Below, piece after piece: positions 50,360 to 59,542 of a stretch of DNA of 64,000 nt (positions are counted from its first letter, which is position 1; each line of letters starts with the position of its first letter). Both the position numbers and the translations under genes were made by a program. Source of the DNA: SAR86 cluster bacterium SAR86B (GTDB lineage: Bacteria > Pseudomonadota > Gammaproteobacteria > Magnimaribacterales > D2472); NCBI GenBank assembly GCA_905181955.1, contig CAJJAC010000009.1:124001-188000 (forward strand). The letters run 5' to 3'. The notes below the pieces were generated by a model. The model had not been told where the DNA came from. It worked only from the letters and a program-made list of their open reading frames with translations, and did not search any database.

Positions 50360-50534
50360 AAAAGATGCCGTTTACATACATAGAAATAAGCATGAATGCC
50401 ATAACTACTATCTGTATAACAGCAGGAATAACAACAAATAAAACCAATGGATCAAATTTCATAGCCATAAAATAATCATTTTCTAACCATTCACGAGTTT
50501 CTTCTGCGGTTGCTTCTTGAACATTTGTAATCAT
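50352..50534 (-). CDS. 60-residue single-pass membrane protein
   Basis: 60 residues. An acidic soluble N-terminus (about 1-28) contains ATAEETREWLENDYF, then one membrane helix (about 31-58). The AGGAG-like site lies upstream (gagcacc). I do not recognise the family. It is the first gene of the operon that continues through the 51-residue gene to pseudoazurin, so a role in electron transfer, perhaps as a small subunit of a membrane complex, is possible by context only. Confidence 0.6.
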   Translation of the reverse strand: MITNVQEATAEETREWLENDYFMAMKFDPLVLFVVIPAVIQIVVMAFMLISMYVNGIFFG

Positions 50535-50694
50535 TAGGTGCTCCTGATATCAATAATTGGCTTTATTATAGATACTTATAATCAATTATCAATAGATATT
50601 ATAATAACTGTATACAAATATTAACTATATATATTAAGAAGTTAGCCGAGGATGGTATTTATATACCTGAATTTATGAAATGGAGGTCTAGGGA

Positions 50695-52464
50695 TTAAGT
50701 CCAGACAAATAGGATCATAGGTATCGATACTGTAATTATAAGTAAATCCAGAGGAAGACCTAATCTCCAGTAATCAGTAAATTTATAGTTTCCTGGGCCC
50801 ATGACAACAGTATTACATTGATGCCCTATTGGCGTTAGGAATGCGCAACTAGCGCCAACAGCTACAACCATTAAGAAGGCTTCTATTGGATAACCAAGCT
50901 CTATAGCTATTCCAGCTGATATAGGTGCCATTATTACAGCAGTAGCGGCATTATTAATTATATCTGTCGTTGCCATTGTTACGATTAATATCGTAAAGAG
51001 CAGCCAGAATTGACTTAAATCACCAGCTAATCCAGATATACTAGAAGATATAACATCAGTTAAGCCTGTTGTTTGAAGAGCAGTCCCAACTGGAATCATT
51101 GCTGCCAACATTATCACTATAGGCCAATCTATATCTCTATAAAAATTACTATCAATTATTTTTATACGAGCAAAGCCTAGAACACATAAAAGAAATGCTG
51201 CTGCCGTCGGGAGAATATTAAAGGCAACCAAGCATATTGCTGCGGTAAAGAAAATGAGGCCTTTTAGTAGTCTACTTCTACTAGGTATAGTCTGAAGCTC
51301 TCTTTGACGCAAAGGCATAAGACCGAGATGTTTTATTTTATTTGTAACATCTTCTTCATCTAAATCTCTTACGCCCAGCAAAAGGACATCTCCTGATTTA
51401 AATGTTTCTCTTGTTAGTCTTGTTCTATATTTAGCTCCCTTTCTCCATAAGCCTAATAAGTTTAATTCTTCATATGCTAGTTTTAAAAAGAAATCATATT
51501 TTCTTCCAATTAATCTTGAGCCTGGCACGATCATGGCTTCAATTTCTTCCAAATCATCATCATCAAAAGAATGTAGTTCTTTCGGGATTGTTAGATTAAA
51601 CCTATCCAATAAAACCCCTATCTCATCAGGAGGACTTTTGATAACTAAAATCTGCCCTGATTTAATCTGAGTATTATTTTTAACCTTACTAACTGCACCT
51701 CTTTCATTAACCACACCTATGATTTCCACATCCTCACCAGCTAATTTTTTGAACGCAGATAAGGTTTTACCAATAAGCTCACTTGTATCACAAATACAGA
51801 CTTCAAACAGATAACCTTTTAGATTAATAAGACTTGAACCTGACCCTTTAAGATCTCTTAACTGAATAAGTTTAGTTCCAAGTATGCATAAGAAGACAAG
51901 ACTTAATAAAGTAATAACTAAACCTACATAAGAAAAATCAAAGAAGTTAAATCCCATTGAACTAATGGATGCTTTGTACTCTGAAATTATTATATTTGGT
52001 GGTGTACCAATAGCTGTATTCATGCCACCTAAAATACATGCAAAAGATAGTGGCATTAAAAATTTAGCAGGATGCCATTCAAGACGCTGACAAATATTTA
52101 AGGTTATAGGAAGAAGGATAGCTAAAGCACCAATATTATTAATAAATGATGATAAGAATGCAGCTATAAATAGAAGTGAGACAAGAAATTGAAATTCAGT
52201 AAATTTTCTTCCCCCAATAAGCTTACCTACCAAACCAGTTAATCCTGAATTTTTTAAACCTTGGCTTATGATTAATACTAATGCAACCGTAACCACTGCT
52301 GGATGCGCAAACCCCAGAAATGCTTCAGAAGACGGTATTACCCCAAGCACAACAAGAACAACCAAGGCTCCCATGGAGATAGCATCATATCTAAATTTAC
52401 CCCAAATAAAGAATCCTAAAAGGGTAACAAGAGTTAGAGAAAGTATAAGTTGATCGTTCATCAA
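50695..52464 (-). CDS. SLC13-family permease with central RCK_C domains
   Basis: 589 residues. Two membrane blocks of the ArsB/NhaD/DASS ion-transporter fold (about 1-185 and 400-589) flank two cytoplasmic TrkA-C (RCK_C) domains (about 205-380). IDNIGALAILLP-like (here INNIGALAILLP) and TPIGHQCNTVVMGPGNY mark the two ion-coupling sites. It probably takes up sulfate, a dicarboxylate or another anion with Na+. It follows the MscS gene by 3 bases in the same direction. Confidence 0.88.
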   Translation of the reverse strand: MMNDQLILSLTLVTLLGFFIWGKFRYDAISMGALVVLVVLGVIPSSEAFLGFAHPAVVTVALVLIISQGLKNSGLTGLVGKLIGGRKFTEFQFLVSLLFIAAFLSSFINNIGALAILLPITLNICQRLEWHPAKFLMPLSFACILGGMNTAIGTPPNIIISEYKASISSMGFNFFDFSYVGLVITLLSLVFLCILGTKLIQLRDLKGSGSSLINLKGYLFEVCICDTSELIGKTLSAFKKLAGEDVEIIGVVNERGAVSKVKNNTQIKSGQILVIKSPPDEIGVLLDRFNLTIPKELHSFDDDDLEEIEAMIVPGSRLIGRKYDFFLKLAYEELNLLGLWRKGAKYRTRLTRETFKSGDVLLLGVRDLDEEDVTNKIKHLGLMPLRQRELQTIPSRSRLLKGLIFFTAAICLVAFNILPTAAAFLLCVLGFARIKIIDSNFYRDIDWPIVIMLAAMIPVGTALQTTGLTDVISSSISGLAGDLSQFWLLFTILIVTMATTDIINNAATAVIMAPISAGIAIELGYPIEAFLMVVAVGASCAFLTPIGHQCNTVVMGPGNYKFTDYWRLGLPLDLLIITVSIPMILFVWT

Positions 52465-52467
52465 ATA

Positions 52468-53565
52468 TTATGAATTTTCCGGCATGCTCTCAAGATAAAG
52501 TGATGTTGAAGGGAAGGCGAATTCAGAATGATTTCTTTTAACTATTTTCATAATATTAAAAATTAACGATTCCTTTGTATTGCAAAAGTCTGCAAAGCTG
52601 CAAGGGTCAGAATAACAAACAATCATCATATCAATTGAGCTTGATCCAAGTTCAATGACTCTTACGACAGGGTCCAGATCTCCATCTGAAGCAAAATCAT
52701 CACTTTTAATAATATGATCTTTAATTTCAGATCTAATAGCTTCTAATTGTTCAACGCTTGTTGAGTAGACTAAATTAATTTTCCAATCTAATCTTCTGTT
52801 GGTTATGCCTGCATGATTAATTACTATTACATCTGATAAATCTTTATTAGGAATAATCATAGGAGATGTATCAAACTGTCTTATTACTGTAGAGCGGAAG
52901 CCAATAGTATCGACCATGCCATGTAATTTACCACTGACTTGAATTCTATCCCCGGGTTGAAATCTATTTTCTCCAATAATTAAAATACCAGCTATTAAAT
53001 TTTTAAAGAAATCTTGTGCACCAAGCGCAACGGCAACAGAGAATAATCCTAGACCAGCTACTAAAGGACCAATCTGAATTCCAAAGATATCTAAAATAAC
53101 ACCAAGACCTATAATCCAGACTATAGCTCTTGAAGCTCTTTCAAGCCACATCTGCATAGAAGCTGTAAGCCATGAGCTAGTAGACAAGGCTTCAAAGATT
53201 GGTTTGATGCTATTGGCTAAGACGCTAAAAATTGTATACACAACAAAAGCTTTTACAATATTTGTTGCAGAATCTCCAACAACGCCAGATATCGGAATAA
53301 TAAGTGTAATAATATAAAGAGCAATAGTCACAGGGACTAGGCCGAGTGGCTTCTCTAAAGCAGATAAAATTTTATCATCAACTTTTGACTCAGTCTTAGC
53401 GGCAAGACGGCCAATAGCATTAAGCACCGTGGCTATAATAAAGCCTCTTAATAAGAATGCTGTCAGTAAAACTATAAATGAAATAATAATATCTGAGAGG
53501 TTTACTCCATAGAATCCCCTGTTCCAAACATCACTTAATAAATTAATAAAACTATCCATAATCAT
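52468..53565 (-). CDS. MscS-family mechanosensitive channel
   Basis: 365 residues: four to five membrane helices (about 20-170) and the MscS beta domain starting FKNLIAGILIIGENRFQPGDRIQV (about 185-208), with GFRSTVIRQFD and MIIPNKDLSD. It vents solutes on osmotic downshock. It is in tandem with the SLC13 permease gene, probably one transcript. Helix 3 has the Gly/Ala-rich packing (VAGLGLFSVAVALGAQ) of the pore-lining helix. Confidence 0.9.
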   Translation of the reverse strand: MIMDSFINLLSDVWNRGFYGVNLSDIIISFIVLLTAFLLRGFIIATVLNAIGRLAAKTESKVDDKILSALEKPLGLVPVTIALYIITLIIPISGVVGDSATNIVKAFVVYTIFSVLANSIKPIFEALSTSSWLTASMQMWLERASRAIVWIIGLGVILDIFGIQIGPLVAGLGLFSVAVALGAQDFFKNLIAGILIIGENRFQPGDRIQVSGKLHGMVDTIGFRSTVIRQFDTSPMIIPNKDLSDVIVINHAGITNRRLDWKINLVYSTSVEQLEAIRSEIKDHIIKSDDFASDGDLDPVVRVIELGSSSIDMMIVCYSDPCSFADFCNTKESLIFNIMKIVKRNHSEFAFPSTSLYLESMPENS

Positions 53566-53629
53566 TTTTCAATAAATTGATATGCCATTTTAAGGCTATT
53601 TAGGGCTATATAGCAAAGTTAGAGACCTA

Positions 53630-54607
53630 TTAAGTCGATATATATTCTTGAAATTTCTTATTAGAAATATTACCACCAGAAAGCAAAATTAAGACTTTTT
53701 TACCTTCAAAAGTTGCTCTTGAGCTCATAAGGCATGCTAATGCGATAGCTCCAGATGGCTCAAGAATATAATTAAATTCTTGATATGCAAATTTCATTGC
53801 TGCAATAATCGCCTCATCATCAACTGATAGACCTTTTACGTTATTGTTATTATTAATCTCAAAAGTTATCTCCCCAGGGAAGGGAGACTCTAGAGCATCA
53901 CAGATTCCATGTTGACCATTTTTTATAAATATTCTTTTATTTGCCTGAAAAGATAATTCATGGTCATTCCAGGCCGATGGCTCAGCTGTATATAAGTCAC
54001 AATTAGGATTATGATCCTTTAAAACAATACTAGTTCCAGCAGTTAATCCGCCCCCACTTGCACACACTATAGCCGCATCGAAATGCTTATCTTGTAACTC
54101 AATAGATTTTACCGCTTCCAGTGCAGCGGTACCTTGTCCAGCAATAACTTGAGATGAATCAAATGGCTTTATTAATGTCCTATTTTCTTTTAAAGCTATA
54201 GTTTCTCCAATCTTTTCTCTACTATCTTTTTGACGATCATAAAAAATGACTTTTGCACCATAAGATTTAGTATTTTTAATTTTTATGTCAGGCGCATCAC
54301 TTGGCATAACGATGACAGAGGATGTTTTTAATATTTTTGCAGCACAAGCAACACCTTGCGCATGATTACCTGATGAGAAAGCTATAACGCCATTTTTTAA
54401 TTGATCTTTGCTAAGCAAGGTCATTGCTGACATAGCTCCTCGAAACTTAAAAGAGCCTGTTCTTTGAAGCTGCTCAGGTTTGAAATATATCTCAGCATTC
54501 ATTGCATTATCTAAAGATTCGCTTGAGACTATTTCTGTGTCAGCAAGATATGTTTTAATCCTTGAATGAGCGCTTCTAACATCATCAAGATTAACTTGTG
54601 ACATCAA
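53630..54607 (-). CDS. Threonine/serine dehydratase, catabolic type
   Basis: 325 residues, PLP fold type II. The Schiff-base Lys54 is in GSFKFRG; the phosphate-binding loop is SGNHAQGVA-like and the later SGGGLTAG is present. The enzyme deaminates Thr (and Ser) to 2-oxobutyrate (pyruvate). There is no C-terminal ACT regulatory domain, so it is the short TdcB-like form; a serine racemase activity is also possible. The next gene downstream shares the promoter, since the two are almost adjacent (54607/54608). Confidence 0.88.
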   Translation of the reverse strand: MMSQVNLDDVRSAHSRIKTYLADTEIVSSESLDNAMNAEIYFKPEQLQRTGSFKFRGAMSAMTLLSKDQLKNGVIAFSSGNHAQGVACAAKILKTSSVIVMPSDAPDIKIKNTKSYGAKVIFYDRQKDSREKIGETIALKENRTLIKPFDSSQVIAGQGTAALEAVKSIELQDKHFDAAIVCASGGGLTAGTSIVLKDHNPNCDLYTAEPSAWNDHELSFQANKRIFIKNGQHGICDALESPFPGEITFEINNNNNVKGLSVDDEAIIAAMKFAYQEFNYILEPSGAIALACLMSSRATFEGKKVLILLSGGNISNKKFQEYIST

Positions 54608-55345
54608 CTACCTATTATTTAATTTATTCTTAATTCCAATTGGAAGATAGATTAAATAAAATATACATACTGTTATCATTAATGACGGCAGTATATGACC
54701 AGGAGGAGGGGGAAATAGATTTAAAAGACTATCTCCATCTGGTTTAGCCATTAGGTACCAATAGTTAGTTACTCCACCTGGATCAATTCCATAGGGCGCA
54801 AAGTCACCTAATATCAAATTAATGACATATATTATTGGAAGTAGAGCAAATATGGTTATTAGAATAACTTGATGTGCATCCTTAAGAGTCGGTAGATTAC
54901 CCAAAGCAAGGATGGCATAAAAAACTCCAATAACAATCATTCCATGGCCTGCAAAGAATAAAATATAATCTAGATCTCCTCCAACAGTAACATCAGGTGT
55001 AAGCAGAGCCATAACTCCTCCAGCAATACCCCAGAAGTAGGCTATGTTAAAAAGTATCTTTGGGCCACCCAGTAAGAACCAGGCAAGAATAATCTCTGAG
55101 AAATCACACATATGAAAAGGCAGAACCTCTTTCCAATGATATGGATTTTCTAAAATAAATAATTGTTGGTAGGGGCTAGCAACTGCATGAAGCAGAAGAA
55201 GAAATGCTATAGCCTTCGTTATAAAATCTTTTTTAGCATCACTTGACCTATTGGCAGCGTAAGGGAGGCCAATAACTATTAAAAAAATAAGAGCAAGTGA
55301 AAATAAATGAATGGTTCCAAATAAAACAAATGGTGCATTTCCCAT
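54608..55345 (-). CDS. TIGR02206-family (YwaF-like) membrane protein
   Basis: 245 residues with about six membrane helices. LPFHMCDFSEIILAW and the HGMIVIGVFYA and GDFAPYGIDPG segments match the YwaF/TIGR02206 family. The function is unknown. It directly precedes the threonine dehydratase gene with no spacer. Confidence 0.75.
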   Translation of the reverse strand: MGNAPFVLFGTIHLFSLALIFLIVIGLPYAANRSSDAKKDFITKAIAFLLLLHAVASPYQQLFILENPYHWKEVLPFHMCDFSEIILAWFLLGGPKILFNIAYFWGIAGGVMALLTPDVTVGGDLDYILFFAGHGMIVIGVFYAILALGNLPTLKDAHQVILITIFALLPIIYVINLILGDFAPYGIDPGGVTNYWYLMAKPDGDSLLNLFPPPPGHILPSLMITVCIFYLIYLPIGIKNKLNNR

Positions 55346-55425
55346 AACTAATTACCTCTGAAAGTACTAATTTAGATCAATTATATTAATTTATGCTGAT
55401 TAAAAATGCTACTTTATTTAAAAAA

Positions 55426-57402
55426 TTATAGTGAGCTGATTAACAGGTCTTCAGTTAAAACTGCAGGCAAAATTATTGTTTTATCCAGACCAGGCTTCCA
55501 GTATAGGTATAAGGGCACCCCAGTTCTTCCATAGCTTGTAAGCACTTGTAAAATATCATTGTCTCGATTAGTCCAATCAGCCTTAATATATTTAATATTA
55601 TTATCTTCAAGATACTGCTTAACTGCTGGTCTTGAAAGTGCTAGCTTGTCATTTGCCTGACAGGTAATACACCATGCTGCAGTAAAATTAATTAAATAAG
55701 CTTGATCTAAATCTTTAAGCTCATTTTCAATATCAATATTCCATAATTCAGAACTAGTGCTAGAATTTTCGATTAAATTACTTTGTTCAGCATTAGCCTC
55801 TAATGCTTTAATTGCTCCTAATTGCAGCATTATAATAATCAAAGCACCTAATAAGCTTATAACCTTTATATTTCTTGAAGAGCTTTTGGTAGATATCCAA
55901 AATACAACAGATACTAATAAGATAGTTATTAAAAGAGATATCAAACTATCTGCACTTGTTTGAAAACTAAACACCCATAAAAGCCATAAAGAGGTAGCAA
56001 ACATTGGGAATGCAAAAAATTCTTTTAATGTATTCATCCATTCACCAGGCCTAGGCATTTTAGTTATAAGGCTAGGAAATATAGCTAGAAGTAAATAAGG
56101 TGCAGAAAATCCAATTCCTAGTGATAGAAATATAGGTAGAGTGATTCCAGATGGCTGAATTAAGGCATATCCAATAGCTGCACCCATAAAAGGAGCAGTG
56201 CAAGGAGATGCAACTATTACAGCTAAAACACCAGTCATAAATGACCCTAGGTAAGACGTGTCATTATGCCCAACAGCACCAAGTCTAGTTAATGAAGTAC
56301 CGATATTTATATCCATTAATAACACTAGGCCTATAACAAACATAAGGATAGCCAAGAAAGCCACAATTAAAGGAGACTGGAGCTGAAATCCCCAACCAAC
56401 CATAGTTCCACCTTTTTGTAATAAAAGAATGGCCGTAGCAATAGTTAGAAATGAAATTATTACTCCAAAGCAGAAATTTAAAGCATGCAATCTTACTTTT
56501 TTAGATGAACCCCCACCCATAGAAACGAAGCTTAGGGCTTTCAAAGATATGATTGGGAAGACGCAAGGCATTATATTTAAAATTAACCCGCCTATAAATG
56601 CAAAGATTAGTGCCTGCCATACAGAAATAGATTCTAAAGTTGAAAGGGATGATTCCTGTAGTGCAGCTTTAATAATAAAAGATTCATTATTTATAACCAA
56701 AATACCATCCACATTATCGGGTACATCTCCAATAAGAGGAATTTTTAAAAGCCAATTATTCTCTTCTTTTACGAACTCTTGATCAGAATTGTAGATAAAA
56801 ATATTCTCATCTGTTGGAAAGAAATAAATATCTGTAATAATTTCATTAAAAGAAAATCTTAATTCAAGGTTGGTTCCATTAATCGAAGCTATATTTGGTA
56901 AAAGAACTGAAGGAACTTTATCCATCCATTCATCTAATTCATTATTATTATTAATCGTATTCAGTGAAGTTTGAATTAAAGCTGTTTCTGGAATACAAAC
57001 ATCGGCACAAATAAGAAAATCAATTTTTGCTGTTATGGAAATATCTTGATCTGGATTGTTTACAGATAAAGTTACTGGAAAAATTACATGATCTTCATAA
57101 CCAAATGTCATCAATGGTGGATACGGAATTTTATGAGGTGTTGGATAAGAAACTTCACTTACAGTATTACCCTTTGGCAGAGTCCATTCAATATCAATGG
57201 CGCCACCAGAATCACCTGGGTTTATCCAGTAGGTATGCCACCCAGCTTGCATATCCATTTTAATACCTAGATGTACCATCGAAGTATCAGCTGATTGCTC
57301 ACTTTTAATAATAGAAACTTCAGCGTGACCAGTTTCTATAGGTGCAGCAAAAACTATACTGCTTAGGAAAAAACTCGTAATGAATAAGGTCTTTAATTTC
57401 AT
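55426..57402 (-). CDS. Thiol:disulfide interchange protein DsbD-like
   Basis: 658 residues. Signal peptide, then an N-terminal periplasmic domain with the Cys pair in ICADVCIPE; eight membrane helices (about 265-530) carrying the redox cysteines in MPCVFP and ASPCTAP; and a C-terminal thioredoxin domain with WCITC. It moves electrons from cytoplasmic thioredoxin to periplasmic thiols, for example CcmG (encoded at 12493). The N-terminal domain is of the ScsB/DsbD-N type. Minus-strand single gene, 70 bases from Hsp20's terminator. Confidence 0.9.
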   Translation of the reverse strand: MKLKTLFITSFFLSSIVFAAPIETGHAEVSIIKSEQSADTSMVHLGIKMDMQAGWHTYWINPGDSGGAIDIEWTLPKGNTVSEVSYPTPHKIPYPPLMTFGYEDHVIFPVTLSVNNPDQDISITAKIDFLICADVCIPETALIQTSLNTINNNNELDEWMDKVPSVLLPNIASINGTNLELRFSFNEIITDIYFFPTDENIFIYNSDQEFVKEENNWLLKIPLIGDVPDNVDGILVINNESFIIKAALQESSLSTLESISVWQALIFAFIGGLILNIMPCVFPIISLKALSFVSMGGGSSKKVRLHALNFCFGVIISFLTIATAILLLQKGGTMVGWGFQLQSPLIVAFLAILMFVIGLVLLMDINIGTSLTRLGAVGHNDTSYLGSFMTGVLAVIVASPCTAPFMGAAIGYALIQPSGITLPIFLSLGIGFSAPYLLLAIFPSLITKMPRPGEWMNTLKEFFAFPMFATSLWLLWVFSFQTSADSLISLLITILLVSVVFWISTKSSSRNIKVISLLGALIIIMLQLGAIKALEANAEQSNLIENSSTSSELWNIDIENELKDLDQAYLINFTAAWCITCQANDKLALSRPAVKQYLEDNNIKYIKADWTNRDNDILQVLTSYGRTGVPLYLYWKPGLDKTIILPAVLTEDLLISSL

Positions 57403-57425
57403 AAATACATGTTACCTGAGTCTAT

Positions 57426-57450
57426 AAAAAAAGGGGTGCATACACACCCC
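57426..57450 (-). terminator. Rho-independent terminator of hsp20
   Basis: On the minus strand, GGGGTG and CACCCC form a perfect 6-bp GC stem (57433-57438 with 57445-57450) followed by seven T. Confidence 0.85.
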
Positions 57451-57472
57451 ATACTAATATTTTTAATTAAAA

Positions 57473-57928
57473 CTATTTACTACCAAGAATTTTTTTTGGT
57501 GTTTTTATTTCAATAGTTCTTGGTTTTTTCTCATCAGGAATAATTTTTTCTAAATTGATAGTTAGTAAACCATTAATAAGATCAGCTCCATTTACAGCTA
57601 TATCTTCAGCTAATGTAAATTGTTGTTTAAACGCTCTTTGAGCTATTCCCTGATAAACAACCTTACTATTATCATTGACCACTTCGGCTTTAGGGCCTTC
57701 ATGGCTTACAGATAAAGTTCCATCTGATAATTCAATTATTAGCTCATCTTTAGAGAGACCAGCAACTGCAATTTCAATGGTTATATTATTCCCATCCCTG
57801 TGGATGTTATATGGTGGATAGTTGGTTGATCTTTCAGAAGATTCTGAAATCCTTTGCAATCTATTCAGTAGTGGTTCAAAACCCAATGCACGATTTGTGA
57901 AAAATGGATCTGTTAATTTAAGTATCAT
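57473..57928 (-). CDS. Small heat shock protein Hsp20/IbpA
   Basis: 151 residues. The alpha-crystallin domain spans about 45-140, with ITIEIAVAGLSKDELIIEL, YQGIAQRAFKQQFTLAEDI, and NGLLTINL; the end is IEIKTPK, close to the I-x-I/V tail that bridges subunits. It binds unfolded proteins. The N-terminus (LKLTDPFFTNRALGFEPLLNRL-like) matches IbpA. A heat-shock promoter and an RNA thermometer lie upstream, and a strong terminator lies downstream. Confidence 0.93.
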   Translation of the reverse strand: MILKLTDPFFTNRALGFEPLLNRLQRISESSERSTNYPPYNIHRDGNNITIEIAVAGLSKDELIIELSDGTLSVSHEGPKAEVVNDNSKVVYQGIAQRAFKQQFTLAEDIAVNGADLINGLLTINLEKIIPDEKKPRTIEIKTPKKILGSK

Positions 57929-58010
57929 AATTAGTCCTCCTTTAAGCGACTATTCTTGCACCCCGAAGGCATGCTTTCATTTATATATGTAGACCCAAAT
58001 GGCATCTACA
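57929..58010 (-). promoter_or_regulatory. ROSE-like RNA thermometer in the hsp20 leader
   Basis: Three hairpins lie in the 5' leader: TGTAGA/TCTACA at 57988-58010, GCATGCC-TTCG-GGGTGC at 57958-57974, and a final hairpin TAGTC/GACTA at 57932-57952 that holds the ribosome site AGGAGG. The sequence 5' of that site reads UCGCU, matching the conserved U(U/C)GCU of ROSE elements, which pairs with the ribosome site and melts at high temperature. Pairing assignment is by eye. Confidence 0.6.
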
Positions 58011-58016
58011 CTACTT

Positions 58017-58044
58017 ATTTATGGTATTTTTATTGAATTTCAAG
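58017..58044 (-). promoter_or_regulatory. Sigma-32-type heat-shock promoter of hsp20
   Basis: On the minus strand, CTTGAAA (58038-58044) is followed after 13 bases by CCATAAAT (58017-58024). This fits CTTGAAA-N13-CCCCATnT well, and would start the transcript at about 58010, just at the first leader hairpin. Confidence 0.65.
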
Positions 58045-58119
58045 GTTAAGTTAAAAAAATACACAGAAGTTATAAATTTTAAAAAGGAACTAAACAAACT
58101 TATGTTAGTCTATACAAAT

Positions 58120-58572
58120 ATGAAACACATACTATTAACAAGCCTTATTGTTTTTTCAACAATGAATTTTTCAACTGAAATAGAAGAAAAATTAGTAAAT
58201 TCTGGAGACATTTGGACCTTAGGTTCCGGAACTGGAAATAACATGTCCATTGGTGGAGAAGTTCTCTATCTTATGCCTAATAGTGCATACGAAACTTATA
58301 GAAGTAGAAAGTTTAGTGATTGGAATCAATTTTCTATGGTGGATACAAGAAACTTAGTAAAATTAAGAAGAGGCTATCAGGTTGAAATAATAGAAGGTCT
58401 CTATCAAGACAATATTTTTAAAGTTAAACTTTTAAGTGGAAATTCTAAGGGAAGAAATTACTATGTGATCGCTGAAGACCTTCTTAAAAAATACACACTA
58501 AATAAAAAGCTAGCTACAAATAATACAATTGAGAGTACTAGTGAGTATCTAGATTATGAGGAAGAAAAATAA
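58120..58572 (+). CDS. Secreted protein of unknown function
   Basis: 150 residues from the ATG at 58120, which begins a signal peptide (MKHILLTSLIVFSTMNF). The longer frame from 58021 runs over the hsp20 heat-shock promoter and lacks conserved features. The mature part has an SH3-like feel (VKLRRGYQVEIIEGLYQDNIFKVKLL) and ends with acidic residues. It overlaps the next gene by one base. I do not recognise the family. Confidence 0.55.
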   Translation: MKHILLTSLIVFSTMNFSTEIEEKLVNSGDIWTLGSGTGNNMSIGGEVLYLMPNSAYETYRSRKFSDWNQFSMVDTRNLVKLRRGYQVEIIEGLYQDNIFKVKLLSGNSKGRNYYVIAEDLLKKYTLNKKLATNNTIESTSEYLDYEEEK

Positions 58573-59039
58573 TGAAAAAATATATCTTATCTTTATTTAT
58601 AGCAATTACAGTAATTAGTGGATGCTCAACAACCTCTTTAAGACCAGATGTTGTTGATAAATCAGTAACACAAAGAGCTCAATCGGTTGTATTTGGAGTT
58701 ATAGAAGAAGTTACGAAGGTTACAATTGAAGGCAATAGAGAGCTTGGAGCTCTTACTGGAGGAGTTATTGGAGGAGCGGTTGGTTCTGCTAATAGCGATG
58801 AGGAAATTGAATCTGGAGTTGGAGCAATCTTAGGATCCTTAATTGGAAGCAGGCTTGGAGCTGAGATCGGGAGTGCTGCTACTAAAATGGAAGGCGTAGA
58901 ACTTTTAATTCTTAAGGATTCAGGTAGGTACATATCTATCATTCAAGAGGCTGGTAATTTTAATTTTGAATCAGGACAAGCTGTAAAAATTGTAAAATCT
59001 GGAGGCAAGTCAAGAGTGCTGCCTCGTAAAAGTAATTAA
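58572..59039 (+). CDS. Glycine-zipper lipoprotein
   Basis: 155 residues. The lipobox is VISGC-S. The centre has two glycine-zipper stretches (GALTGGVIGGAVG and GVGAILGSLIGSRLGAEIGS) typical of SlyB/Pcp-type 2TM outer-membrane lipoproteins. The C-terminal part (VELLILKDSGRYISIIQEA) is a small beta domain. It probably acts in envelope integrity. Confidence 0.8.
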   Translation: MKKYILSLFIAITVISGCSTTSLRPDVVDKSVTQRAQSVVFGVIEEVTKVTIEGNRELGALTGGVIGGAVGSANSDEEIESGVGAILGSLIGSRLGAEIGSAATKMEGVELLILKDSGRYISIIQEAGNFNFESGQAVKIVKSGGKSRVLPRKSN

Positions 59040-59080
59040 ATAATTTAGGTATTTATTGTTACATTTGATCATTTAAATAT

Positions 59081-59521
59081 ATGAGCGAAAACCTCTATTC
59101 AGACATATACAATAAAGCTCTTGATCTTATTTCAAGAAGAGAACACTCAGTTAAAGAAGTTCAAGATAAATTATCAAGAAAATTTGATTCAGATGAGACT
59201 ATAGAATCTGTTATAGAAAAATTAACTCTTAATAACTTAATCAATGACTCTAGGTTTGCAGAAATGTATACCCGCAGCAGGAAGAGAAAAGGATTTGGCC
59301 CTAAAAGAATTGCTTATGAATTAAGTATTAAAGGGGTAAAAGAATATATTGCTAGCGAAGCAATTGATGAAGAGGGTGGCTGGATTGAATCGGCTCTAAA
59401 TGTCTTCAAAAAAAAATACAAAAATGGCCCAGCTGCTGATTTTAAAGAATCTATGAAGCAAAAAACATTTATGCAAAATAGAGGCTTTACTTTTAAAGAA
59501 ATTGAATCAGTTATGCGATAG
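59081..59521 (+). CDS. recX: Regulatory protein RecX
   Basis: 146 residues of three-helix repeats: ISRREHSVKEVQDKL, then LINDSRFAEMYTRSRKRKGFGPKRIAYEL, the RecX signature. RecX inhibits or modulates RecA filaments. recA, its usual upstream partner, is not here. It is followed 21 bases later by dnaX. Confidence 0.9.
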   Translation: MSENLYSDIYNKALDLISRREHSVKEVQDKLSRKFDSDETIESVIEKLTLNNLINDSRFAEMYTRSRKRKGFGPKRIAYELSIKGVKEYIASEAIDEEGGWIESALNVFKKKYKNGPAADFKESMKQKTFMQNRGFTFKEIESVMR

Positions 59522-59542
59522 GACATGTTATGATTTATCGCT

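Noticed and set aside
50653-50666. Palindrome GGTATTTATATACC upstream of the pseudoazurin operon
   Set aside because: Short, AT-rich, and no regulator or T-run is associated; it could be an operator, but I cannot support it.
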